Program-made: the position numbers and the translations under genes | Assembly (NCBI GenBank): GCA_018646825.1 | Contig: JABGUA010000209.1 | Span: 1-21,976, forward strand | Reading direction: 5' to 3' | From: Piscirickettsiaceae bacterium | Lineage (GTDB): Bacteria > Pseudomonadota > Gammaproteobacteria > Nitrosococcales > Methylophagaceae | DNA: 21,976 nt | Shown here: positions 14,722-21,976 of the stretch, piece by piece | Layout of the letters: each line of letters starts with the position of its first letter | How positions within the stretch are numbered: position 1 is the stretch's first letter | The notes under the pieces: generated by a model | The model's database searches: none | Told to the model about the DNA's origin: nothing | Seen by the model: the letters and a program-made list of their open reading frames with translations, nothing else

Positions 14722-15221
14722 TCTTCGAGTTTAATGAATTGGCCTGATTGAGCTGTATTGGCCATGACCTTTCTGAGGCTTTGGCTTGATAATGCTAGGG
14801 CATAACCAAGTACGCCACTGCCAATGATGACGGTGTCGTAGTCGTCGATATTATTATCGAGTAAGACGGTGAGGTTGTCTGGTAAGGCAATCGGAGGTAC
14901 GGCGCCGATAACATAACCTGTGGCTTGTTCAACTTGGTCAAAGTCAGCCATTTTCAATTTGCGTTCACCTAGGTGTTTTCGAAGCGTTGCCCAGTCAGCA
15001 CGGCCACCACCAGCAACGGCAAGTAGGGCGAAGGTATCTGATCCAGTTTTGAATAAGAGGCTGCGCACAGCTGAAGCAGGATCACGTCCTTCCGCTTCTA
15101 GTAGTGCTTCAAGATTTCTAACGGGCTTTTTATCATCGGTGAGGGGAATGGTAATGACATCATAGTCAATATTGTGTTGTTGAAGCATCGCTGTGACTGA
15201 AGATGAAAGGATATCGCTCAT
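14718..15221 (-). CDS. YbaK/EbsC family (aminoacyl-tRNA deacylase-like) protein
   Basis: This 167-residue protein has the YbaK/ProX editing fold. LLEAEGRDPASAVRSLLFKTG contains the family lysine region, ALLAVAGGGRADWATLRKHLG follows, and the GYVIGAVPPIALP segment with the later YDTVIIGSGVLGYALALS closes the fold. Relatives hydrolyse mischarged tRNAs such as Cys-tRNA(Pro) or Ala-tRNA(Pro) in trans. The exact specificity cannot be read here, and some members are not deacylases. The protein is cytoplasmic. It is first in a two-gene minus-strand unit with the DUF1643 gene. The AAAGGCATAAAC sequence before the ATG provides a weak ribosome-binding site. Confidence 0.85.
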   Translation of the reverse strand: MSDILSSSVTAMLQQHNIDYDVITIPLTDDKKPVRNLEALLEAEGRDPASAVRSLLFKTGSDTFALLAVAGGGRADWATLRKHLGERKLKMADFDQVEQATGYVIGAVPPIALPDNLTVLLDNNIDDYDTVIIGSGVLGYALALSSQSLRKVMANTAQSGQFIKLEE

Positions 15222-15366
15222 GTTTATGCCTTTAATAAAAATATGATGGGGTTCGGGGTGATATTACCTTAATGTGGTGTAGTGAGATATTTACGGTGTA
15301 AATACGGTCTATAAAATGAATCATCTTGTTATTCGTTGCTAGATTGATGACAATGGTCTTAATGGA

Positions 15367-15384
15367 TATCACTGGCTAGTGATA
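15367..15384. promoter_or_regulatory. Inverted repeat upstream of the DsrE-like gene
   Basis: TATCACT (15367-15373) and AGTGATA (15378-15384) form a perfect seven-base inverted repeat around GGCT, 28 bases before the ATG at 15413. It could be an operator or a small leader hairpin. No T tract follows, so it is not a terminator. A second one, ATTTAC/GTAAAT around GGT, lies at 15289-15303. Confidence 0.3.
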
Positions 15385-15412
15385 AGTGCGGTAATTTGAA
15401 CTTGGAGAAAAT

Positions 15413-15853
15413 ATGAAACAGATACTGATGTGGGTGATGGCTTTTGCAATGAGTATTGGGTTTGCACAGGCTGAGTTGCATGATGCTAAGCCTTTCGCTG
15501 AAACACATATCATTATGCAGGTGAGTGATGCTGAGCCAGTGCATTATCGGGCTGTATTGGATATTGCGAATAATTTAACCAAGCGTTACGGGCAGGAAAT
15601 GGTTGATATTGAAGTGATTGCATTTGGTGTGGGTGTGCCAATGTTGTTGGATGGAGATAATGAGTTTTCAGCGCGTATTGCCAGTTTGCAAGAACATGGC
15701 GTTCGCTTCTATGTTTGCGGTAATACGCTGGATAGCCTAGAACGTAAATATCATAAGCGCCCGGAACTGCTACCCGGTGTGGAAATGGTTCAAACTGGTG
15801 TGAAATTTTTGATTGATGAAATTCAAAAGGGCTACATTCCTATTCATCCTTGA
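15413..15853 (+). CDS. Periplasmic DsrE/F-like sulfur-relay family protein
   Basis: This 146-residue protein has a signal peptide, KQILMWVMAFAMSIGFAQA, followed by a single DsrE-type domain. Recognisable pieces are HIIMQVSDAEPVHYRAVLDIANN, VIAFGVGVPMLL, and VRFYVCGNTLDSL with a single cysteine at the usual active position of the fold. DsrE/F/TusD relatives carry persulfide sulfur on a cysteine. This exported version is of the type often labelled simply DsrE family, and a sulfur-carrier role is inference. The ATG at 15413 follows TTGGAGAAAAT, a good ribosome-binding site. The gene appears to be monocistronic, with its end 36 bases from the opposing GlsB-type gene. Confidence 0.82.
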   Translation: MKQILMWVMAFAMSIGFAQAELHDAKPFAETHIIMQVSDAEPVHYRAVLDIANNLTKRYGQEMVDIEVIAFGVGVPMLLDGDNEFSARIASLQEHGVRFYVCGNTLDSLERKYHKRPELLPGVEMVQTGVKFLIDEIQKGYIPIHP

Positions 15854-15889
15854 AGTAAGAAGGCAGCCCGGGACCGATGGTTTATTGGC

Positions 15890-16129
15890 TTAGCTTTTTA
15901 TGACGCTGATTAGCCAAAGTAATATTGCAGCACCCACGGTGGCTGTAATAATAGAACCAATGAGTCCACCGGCAGAAATACCTAGCAGCGTAAAGATAAA
16001 GCCGCCAATAAAAGCACCGATTACGCCAATAATGATATTGGTAATGAGACCCGCGCCGCCGCCTTTCATTAGCGTACCAGCAAGCCAACCTGCTACGGCC
16101 CCAATGGCTAGAAAAATGATGATGTCCAT
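15890..16129 (-). CDS. GlsB/YeaQ/YmgE family stress-response membrane protein
   Basis: This small hydrophobic protein of 79 residues has three membrane segments separated by glycine-rich turns: IIIFLAIGAVAGWLAGTLM, then TNIIIGVIGAFIGGFIFTLLG, then IGSIITATVGAAILLWLISV. GWLAGTLMKGGG and NIIIGVIGAFIGG are the family signature. Members are often induced by general stress, but a molecular function is not established; the older name transglycosylase-associated protein is not well supported. AAGGTAGG precedes the ATG. It stands alone on the minus strand between two genes that need not be related. Confidence 0.92.
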   Translation of the reverse strand: MDIIIFLAIGAVAGWLAGTLMKGGGAGLITNIIIGVIGAFIGGFIFTLLGISAGGLIGSIITATVGAAILLWLISVIKS

Positions 16130-16188
16130 GATTTACCTACCTTAAATAGTGGTCGAAGTTATTGCTTATTTGTTTACGGTGTACTTTA

Positions 16189-17238
16189 TTACCAGCCGAC
16201 TTGTAGTCTTGAGTAATAGCTAGTATCTAAGTTATCACGGTTTGTTGCAGGTAAACTTTTATAATCATTGCGTAAGCCTATTCGTAACTGCCAGTAATCT
16301 GATAAACCTAGCGGTATCTCTATACCTGAATCATGGGTGATCAAATAGTCACCAAAATCATCAATAGCCGGGGCATAGGTCAAACTGCTTTTCATCCGAG
16401 CCCAAGATACAAATTGCCAATCATGGGTTAAGCCAAAATCGAATGTGGGGGATTGTTCTGTTGACCCATCATTGAAGCTTTCATGGCGGTAGCCAAGTCC
16501 AGCACGAAGTTCGAGTGAATGTTCCGGTGAGTGAAAAGCACGATAATTTAAACCACTCCCAATTAAAGCCCGTAAGTCTAGATCTTCGAAATCATCACGC
16601 TCGAATTCTGTTCGAGCATACCAACCCCAAGGATCGCTGGTGTAGGCGGTGTATTCGCTACCTATGATAATTTCATCAGAGCTGTCGATACCCTCTTGTT
16701 CAGCCTTATCTACAGAACCATATAAGCGTAATTTATCATCTTTTCCTGCCAGTTCTGCGGCGACGTTGATAGCGATACCAAATTCGTCGGAATTACCTTT
16801 TTTACCCGCAATATCGACACCTGCGTCATAGGACCATTTTCTTAGACTGTCAGTGTGGGCTTGTTCGATACGGACGATTTCTGGATCTTTTTCGCTGGGA
16901 GGCCAACTTTCAGAAATTTGGTTAAATTGAGTGAGCAGGCTGGCATCATCTGCGGTGATAGCCAATGTTCCTTGTTCTTGATGTTTGATTGGCCCTGTTA
17001 GGACAGTGCCGCTATTGAGCCGTACTGATAAGGATTGTTCTGCTGAAAACCCGACTATTTTGTCTCGTTGTAGCGTGATGTCTCCAGCATAATTAGTACT
17101 TAAAATGATGGTGTCATGGGTGATGTGTTTGATGGTCCCGGTTAGAGTGCCGCCATCTTTTGTTTCTATGAAATCTAAGGCATAGACTGAGCCTGTGAAG
17201 GCTAAACAAAAAAAGAAAGGTATGGAAAGAACTTTCAT
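16189..17238 (-). CDS. DUF481 outer membrane beta-barrel protein
   Basis: This protein of about 349 residues has a signal peptide ending VYA before LDFIETKDG. Two short tandem beta-rich units come first (GGTLTGTIKHITHDTIILST and NSGTVLTGPIKHQEQG, each followed by a strand). A DUF481 barrel follows, starting WSYDAGVDIAGKKGNSDEFG and running through repeated strands to the terminal tryptophan of YYSRLQVGW, an outer-membrane assembly signal. DUF481 proteins are salt- or stress-associated outer membrane barrels in some species, with no proven substrate. The ATG at 17238 is chosen over an upstream start at 17292 because AAGGATC lies just before it and it gives the signal peptide. The 254-base gap to glnE holds AT-rich sequence but no motif I can name. 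Confidence 0.85.
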   Translation of the reverse strand: MKVLSIPFFFCLAFTGSVYALDFIETKDGGTLTGTIKHITHDTIILSTNYAGDITLQRDKIVGFSAEQSLSVRLNSGTVLTGPIKHQEQGTLAITADDASLLTQFNQISESWPPSEKDPEIVRIEQAHTDSLRKWSYDAGVDIAGKKGNSDEFGIAINVAAELAGKDDKLRLYGSVDKAEQEGIDSSDEIIIGSEYTAYTSDPWGWYARTEFERDDFEDLDLRALIGSGLNYRAFHSPEHSLELRAGLGYRHESFNDGSTEQSPTFDFGLTHDWQFVSWARMKSSLTYAPAIDDFGDYLITHDSGIEIPLGLSDYWQLRIGLRNDYKSLPATNRDNLDTSYYSRLQVGW

Positions 17239-17492
17239 GGGGATCCTTAATGATTTAGTTGTGTTGATTAAATGGGCAAAAAACATTAACAATAGGTGAC
17301 TTAATCTAAGCTGAATAAAGGGTATTTTTTTAAATTATTTGACCGATTTATTTTCTTTTGTAGATTTAAACCCCGGCAGTTTACACGTTTAATTTAATGC
17401 TGGCTTTGGTGGATATTTTGTACTCGCTGCTTTAAACAGGGTAGACAGATTAAGATAACTTCAAATTGGATGCGTAAGAGGACACGAAGGTA

Positions 17493-20300
17493 ATGACACA
17501 GATGGATCCCACTTTTGAACAATGGCAAGCGTTATTAAAGAGCGATGAGGTTTTAACAGGCACTGCTGCTCTCGTTTTAACAGGCAGTGATTATGTGAGG
17601 CAGTGGGGAGAGCGTTATTCAAAGCGTGCCGGATTATTAGTTGATTCGGGTGATATACATCGTGTTTATGATGAGACGGGGTTTGAAACTCGCTTAGTTA
17701 AGCAGTTGAGCGATGTCACTGATGAAGCGAGCTTACATCAGCAGTTGCGTTATTTCCGTCAAAGGGAAATGGTTCGGATTATTTGGCGTGATTTGGCGGG
17801 TTGGGCCGATTTGGCGGAGACAGTCCGTGAGTTATCAGCACTGGCGGATGCCTGTATTAAACAGACGCTAGCAAAGTTGTATGCATGGCATTGTGAAAAC
17901 TATGGGATACCCCGTAATGAAAAAGGTGATCCGCAGAACCTGGTTGTGATTGGTATGGGAAAGCTAGGGGCCGGGGAGTTGAATCTATCTTCTGATATTG
18001 ATTTGATTTTTACTTATGCTTGTCAAGGCGAGACACAAGGTGGGGCCCGGAATATAAGTCATGAGGTGTTTTTTACCCGTTTAGGGCAGAAGCTAATCCA
18101 AGCTTTGGATAATGTGACATCGGATGGTTTTGTATTCCGCGTTGATATGCGTTTAAGGCCTTTTGGAGAGAGTGGTGCGCTAGTCAGCTGTTTTGAAGCA
18201 ATGGAAGATTATTACGAAACACAGGGCCGTGAGTGGGAACGTTATGCGATGATCAAAGCGCGCGTTATTACAGGGGATGAGGTTGAAAAAGAGAGTCTGA
18301 GTTCTTTGCTACGTCCCTTCGTTTATCGACGGTATTTAGATTATGGCGTTTTTGACTCATTGCGTGAAATGAAGGCCATGATTGTCGGTCAATTACGTCG
18401 AAAAGGTGTGGAAGATAATATTAAATTGGGTGTTGGTGGTATTCGGGAAATTGAATTTATAGGCCAAGTGTTTCAGTTAATTTATGGCGGGCGGGATCAG
18501 CCATTACAACAGCGCCCTATTTTAACTATTTTGGATTTATTAGCAGAGCGCCAGTGTTTAGCTGAACAGACAGTCAATGATTTAAAAACAGCTTACGTCT
18601 TTTTGCGACGTACTGAGCACCGAATACAAGCTTTTGCTGATCAACAAACTCATTTATTGCCGGATGATGACGCAGGTTTAGCGCGTATTGCCCACTTGAT
18701 GGGCTTCGAAAAATCAGCTGATTTTCTTTTGGCTTTGAATCAGCACCGCGAACAGGTTCAAAATCATTTTGAACAGATATTAACGTCACCACAGGGTGAT
18801 GCACTTCCCGTTGACGAAACATCGCTGTTTTTATCGACGACGGATGACAAGGTGGCATATTTAGTCGAATTAGGCTTTGAGCAAGCGCAGCAAAGTGTTG
18901 CTTTGATACTCAGTTTATTTGAAAGTCATGCTTATCGGAATTTGGGTGAAATTGAGCGTCAGCGCCTAGTTAAATTATTGCCATTATTGGTTAAAGCCGC
19001 TTCGCAAGCGCCTAATCCAAATGAGTGCTTAAGCCGCTTGATGCCCTTAGTCGAGAGTATTTTGCGGCGTAGTGCTTATATGTCCCTTTTGGTTGAGAAT
19101 TCTTTAGCATTGTCACAGTTAATAAAGCTATGCGCTGCTAGCCCATGGATTAGCAGTCAATTGGCTCGATATCCCATGTTACTGGATGAATTACTGGATC
19201 CTCGGACGCTATATGAAGTGCCCGGTCGTGAACAACAACGGCAAAAGTTGGCAGCGGAGATTGCAACTGCAGAGGCAACGGATATAGAGCAACAAATGTC
19301 TTTGCTACGAGAATTTCGACAGATTTCGTCCTTACATGTGGCAGCAGCAGATGTCACCGAGGTTTTGCCGTTAATGCGAGTAGGAGATCAGCTAACGGAG
19401 TTGGCTGAAATTCAATTGGAACAAATTTTGGCTTTATCCTGGGCACATTTGGTTGCGCGTCATGGGAGACCACCTTGCACAGAGAATGATGATTTGTCTC
19501 AATGTGGTTTTGCCGTTTTGGCCTATGGCAAACTGGGTGGCCTAGAATTGGGTTATGGTTCGGATTTAGATTTAGTTTTTGTGTTTGACGATAAGGTCAA
19601 TACAGGTGTAACTGACGGTGATAAGCCGATTGAACCTTTGATGTTTTACACGCGTTTAGCCCAACGTATGATTCATTTTATGAATACGGTGACTGCTGGC
19701 GGTATCTTGTATGAAGTTGATATGCGCTTGCGCCCAAATGGGTTATCGGGATTGTTGGTGGCCGATGTATCTGGTTTTGAGATCTATCAGAAAGAAGAGG
19801 CTTGGACATGGGAACATCAAGCTTTAGTCCGTGCGCGATGTGTGGCTGGTGATAAGGGTCTTTCCAATCAAATTACAGCGATACGTAGTGAAATTTTGGC
19901 ACAAAAACGTGATTTAACAAGTTTGATAAAAGACGTGAGCGAGATGCGTGCTAAAATGCGCGAACAATTGAATAAAAGTACAGTTGAATTGTTTGATTTG
20001 AAACAAGGCGACGGCGGTATTACGGACATCGAGTTTATGGTGCAGTATGCGGCGTTAGCTTGGTCTTCGGGTTGGCCAAACTTGTTGGTTTATACCGATA
20101 ATATACGTATGTTAGAGGCGTTAAAAGCCTCTGACAAATTGAGTGAGCATGATAGTAATATGTTGGCTGGGGCGTATCGTTTTTATCGGAAATTAGCGAA
20201 TCACTGTGTTTTGCAAGAAAGGCCCGCACTGGTGCCGGTCGAACAAGTGGCTGCGTATCGGACGCAAGTAGCGAGTATTTGGCGACGTTGGTTTGAATGA
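17493..20300 (+). CDS. glnE: Bifunctional glutamine synthetase adenylyltransferase/deadenylyltransferase
   Basis: At 935 residues this is a full-length GlnE, the enzyme that attaches AMP to glutamine synthetase when nitrogen is plentiful and removes it when nitrogen is scarce, under control of the PII protein. Both nucleotidyltransferase centres are present. The N-terminal deadenylylation site is GMGKLGAGELNLSSDIDLIF, near residue 153. The C-terminal adenylylation site is YGKLGGLELGYGSDLDLVFV, near residue 677. Each carries the Asp-X-Asp metal pair and is followed by a VDMRLRP segment. Between them lies a long helical region. The start at 17493 is supported by GAGGACACGAAGG upstream, though a second ATG lies nine bases later. 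ilvE follows after 41 bases and may be co-transcribed. Confidence 0.98.
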   Translation: MTQMDPTFEQWQALLKSDEVLTGTAALVLTGSDYVRQWGERYSKRAGLLVDSGDIHRVYDETGFETRLVKQLSDVTDEASLHQQLRYFRQREMVRIIWRDLAGWADLAETVRELSALADACIKQTLAKLYAWHCENYGIPRNEKGDPQNLVVIGMGKLGAGELNLSSDIDLIFTYACQGETQGGARNISHEVFFTRLGQKLIQALDNVTSDGFVFRVDMRLRPFGESGALVSCFEAMEDYYETQGREWERYAMIKARVITGDEVEKESLSSLLRPFVYRRYLDYGVFDSLREMKAMIVGQLRRKGVEDNIKLGVGGIREIEFIGQVFQLIYGGRDQPLQQRPILTILDLLAERQCLAEQTVNDLKTAYVFLRRTEHRIQAFADQQTHLLPDDDAGLARIAHLMGFEKSADFLLALNQHREQVQNHFEQILTSPQGDALPVDETSLFLSTTDDKVAYLVELGFEQAQQSVALILSLFESHAYRNLGEIERQRLVKLLPLLVKAASQAPNPNECLSRLMPLVESILRRSAYMSLLVENSLALSQLIKLCAASPWISSQLARYPMLLDELLDPRTLYEVPGREQQRQKLAAEIATAEATDIEQQMSLLREFRQISSLHVAAADVTEVLPLMRVGDQLTELAEIQLEQILALSWAHLVARHGRPPCTENDDLSQCGFAVLAYGKLGGLELGYGSDLDLVFVFDDKVNTGVTDGDKPIEPLMFYTRLAQRMIHFMNTVTAGGILYEVDMRLRPNGLSGLLVADVSGFEIYQKEEAWTWEHQALVRARCVAGDKGLSNQITAIRSEILAQKRDLTSLIKDVSEMRAKMREQLNKSTVELFDLKQGDGGITDIEFMVQYAALAWSSGWPNLLVYTDNIRMLEALKASDKLSEHDSNMLAGAYRFYRKLANHCVLQERPALVPVEQVAAYRTQVASIWRRWFE

Positions 20301-20341
20301 AAACCTAGTTTAAGACACAAATTTATAGAGAAGTAGAGATT

Positions 20342-21277
20342 ATGGCAGTTGTAACAACAATGGCAGATCGTGATGGCACTATCTGGTTGGATGGTGAGCT
20401 AGTTCCTTGGCGGGATGCAAAAGTCCATTTGTTAACACATACATTGCATTATGGTTTGGGTGTGTTTGAAGGTGTTCGAGCCTATGAAACAGATCAAGGT
20501 GCAGCGATTTTCCGTTTGCAAGAACATACCGATCGCTTATTCCGCAGTGCGAAAATCATGGGCATGCCAATGCCATTTGATAAAGATGTGATCAATGAAG
20601 CACAAAAAACGGCAGTACGTGAGAATAACTTAGCATCGGCCTATATTCGACCGATGTGTTTTTATGGCAGTGAAGGGATGGGGATTCGTGCCGACAATTT
20701 ACGTACTCACGTTATGGTTGCAGCTTGGGACTGGGGTTCATACCTTGGTGAAGAGAATATGAAGAATGGCATTCGGATTAAAACATCTTCCTTCACGCGG
20801 CATCACGTCAATATTACGATGTGTAAAGCCAAAGCAAATGGTAACTACATGAATTCGATCATGGCATTACAAGAAGCGGTGACGGATGGCTACGATGAGG
20901 CTTTATTGCTTGATGTAGAGGGTTTTGTTGCAGAAGGCAGTGGAGAAAACTTCTTTATGGTCCGTGATGGTGTGTTGTATACGCCAGAATTAACTTCTGC
21001 TCTAGAAGGTATCACTCGTGCGACGGTAATGACTTTGGCGGCAGATATTGGTTTAAAAGTCGTAGAGAAACGGATCACACGTGATGAGGTTTATGTCGCT
21101 GATGAGGCGTTCTTTACGGGCACGGCTGCAGAAGTGACTCCCATTCGTGAATTAGATAACCGTAGCATTGGAAACGGTGGCCGAGGTCCAATTACAGAGC
21201 AATTGCAAACCATGTATTTTGATCAAGTTTATGGTCGTAGCGGTGATTATCGCCATTGGAATCATCAGGTTAAATAG
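20342..21277 (+). CDS. ilvE: Branched-chain amino acid aminotransferase
   Basis: This 311-residue class IV pyridoxal-phosphate enzyme makes the last transfer in valine, leucine and isoleucine synthesis, with glutamate as amino donor. The start includes GTIWLDGELVPW, and HTLHYGLGVFEGVRAY is the family hallmark. The PLP lysine is expected at Lys164 in AKANGNYMNS. GSGENFFMVRDGVLYTP, SALEGITRATV and the end FFTGTAAEVTPIRELD are all conserved. The length is normal. AGAAGTAGAG precedes the ATG. The neighbouring glnE links it loosely to nitrogen metabolism, and a YebC-family gene follows after 60 bases; the order may simply be lineage-specific. Confidence 0.97.
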   Translation: MAVVTTMADRDGTIWLDGELVPWRDAKVHLLTHTLHYGLGVFEGVRAYETDQGAAIFRLQEHTDRLFRSAKIMGMPMPFDKDVINEAQKTAVRENNLASAYIRPMCFYGSEGMGIRADNLRTHVMVAAWDWGSYLGEENMKNGIRIKTSSFTRHHVNITMCKAKANGNYMNSIMALQEAVTDGYDEALLLDVEGFVAEGSGENFFMVRDGVLYTPELTSALEGITRATVMTLAADIGLKVVEKRITRDEVYVADEAFFTGTAAEVTPIRELDNRSIGNGGRGPITEQLQTMYFDQVYGRSGDYRHWNHQVK

Positions 21278-21337
21278 TTTATAAATAGCGTGTTAAAACA
21301 CGATAATAAAGCAGCGTAAAGGAAACGAGGATAAAGC

Positions 21338-21976
21338 ATGGCAGGTCATAGTAAGTGGGCAAACATTCAGCATCGGAAAGGTGCTCAGGATGCAAAACGC
21401 GGTAAGTTGTTTACCAAGTTTATTCGTGAAATTACGGTTGCTGCCAAAGAAGGTGGTAGTGATATTGCCAATAACCCGCGCCTGCGTGCAGCGATTGATA
21501 AGGCCCTTAGTGGCAATATGACACGTGATGTCATCGAGCGAGCAACAAAACGCGGTGCAGGTGAATTAGAAGGCGTTACCTATGAAGAAATTCGCTATGA
21601 AGGCTATGGCCCGAACGGCATCGCGATTATGCTGGATTGTTTAACCGATAATCGTAACCGAACTGTGGCGGCGGTAAGAAATGTATTTACCAAGCGTGGC
21701 GGTAACATGGGTACGGATGGTAGTGTTGCTTACTTGTTTGAAAAAAAAGGTGTTATTTCGTATCCAGAAGGGACCGATGAAGATGTCGTTATGGAAGCTG
21801 CCTTAGAGTCTGGTGCTGATGATATTGTGACGAATGAAGACGGTACGATAGATGTCTTTACCGCGCCTGAAGATTACGCTGCGGTAAAAGATGCTTTAGA
21901 TCACGCGGGCTTGGAAGCCGTTTCCTCAGCCGTCACAATGCACCCAGAGACAACGGTTGCACTGGATGTTAAGGAT
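21338..21976 (+). CDS. yebC: YebC/PmpR family protein (3' end beyond the window)
   Basis: The reading frame starts at the ATG at 21338 with MAGHSKWANIQHRKGAQDA, the unmistakable YebC beginning. It stays open for 213 codons to the window edge, against a usual length of about 245 residues. KLFTKFIREITVAAKEGG, RDVIERATKRGAGE, YEGYGPNGIAIMLDCLTDNRNRT and GGNMGTDGSVAYLF are all family segments. YebC proteins are described as DNA-binding regulators (PmpR), and related TACO1-like proteins help ribosomes through polyproline stretches. Which applies here cannot be told. AACGAGGA lies before the start. In many proteobacteria the Holliday-junction resolvase gene ruvC follows, which would be just outside this window. 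Confidence 0.95.
   Translation, partial: MAGHSKWANIQHRKGAQDAKRGKLFTKFIREITVAAKEGGSDIANNPRLRAAIDKALSGNMTRDVIERATKRGAGELEGVTYEEIRYEGYGPNGIAIMLDCLTDNRNRTVAAVRNVFTKRGGNMGTDGSVAYLFEKKGVISYPEGTDEDVVMEAALESGADDIVTNEDGTIDVFTAPEDYAAVKDALDHAGLEAVSSAVTMHPETTVALDVKD

Noticed and set aside
21289..21302. CGTGTT/AACACG inverted repeat between ilvE and yebC considered as a terminator
   Set aside because: Two-base centre and no T tract; a six-base arm is expected by chance in a sequence of this length.
1..21976. Search for a CRISPR array, tRNA, rRNA, integrase, transposase or phage genes
   Set aside because: No repeated spacer pattern, cloverleaf, or recognisable recombinase was found on either strand; the arsenic locus therefore carries no visible mobile-element marks in this window.

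Overview
The window looks like a chromosomal segment of a moderately AT-rich gammaproteobacterium. The fxsA-groES-groEL order, a full-length glnE followed by ilvE, a YgiM-type SH3/anchor protein, an OmpW barrel and a heat-shock (sigma-32 type) promoter before groES all fit that class. A marine or aquatic Methylophaga-like lineage is plausible, but that is only an impression. No tRNA, rRNA, CRISPR array, intact insertion sequence or integrase was seen, and no gene-free stretch exceeds 300 bases.

Left third (1-8.1 kb): an accessory, decaying region. It holds a phospholipase A2-like lipoprotein gene split by an in-frame TGA, a class I methyltransferase, an OmpW porin, a delta-class carbonic anhydrase gene split by an in-frame TAA, and an arsR-gapdh-arsJ operon on the minus strand. 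Next come an SH3/anchor protein, a separate plus-strand arsenate-reductase-like gene, and the relic of an EAL-GGDEF cyclic-di-GMP gene that has lost a recognisable start and its whole middle. The arsenic genes belong to one theme: GAPDH arsenylates glyceraldehyde-3-phosphate to 1-arseno-3-phosphoglycerate, ArsJ exports it, and ArsR controls both. The ArsC-like protein keeps the family fold and three cysteines, but the nucleophile cysteine is Ser10 and the general-acid aspartate is Asn105. It therefore looks like a pseudoenzyme.

Middle (8.1-12.1 kb): a large porin on the minus strand has a Pho-box-like site upstream and a perfect 13-bp terminator behind it. Then fxsA and the groES-groEL chaperonin operon follow on the plus strand, with a sigma-32 promoter before groES and a strong terminator after groEL.

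Right (12.2-22 kb): a radical SAM enzyme (possible ATT start) is joined to an exported DUF547 protein. Facing it is an overlapping DUF1643 / YbaK-type deacylase pair. An exported DsrE-like protein, a GlsB/YeaQ membrane protein and a DUF481 outer membrane protein come next. The window ends with glnE (nitrogen control), ilvE (branched-chain amino acid transamination) and the start of a YebC-family gene cut by the window edge.

The observations most worth a second look are the ArsC-like pseudoenzyme beside an ArsJ-type detoxification operon, the clean promoter/operator of that operon, the three disrupted genes in the first 8 kb, the Pho-box candidate, and the radical SAM/DUF547 pair.
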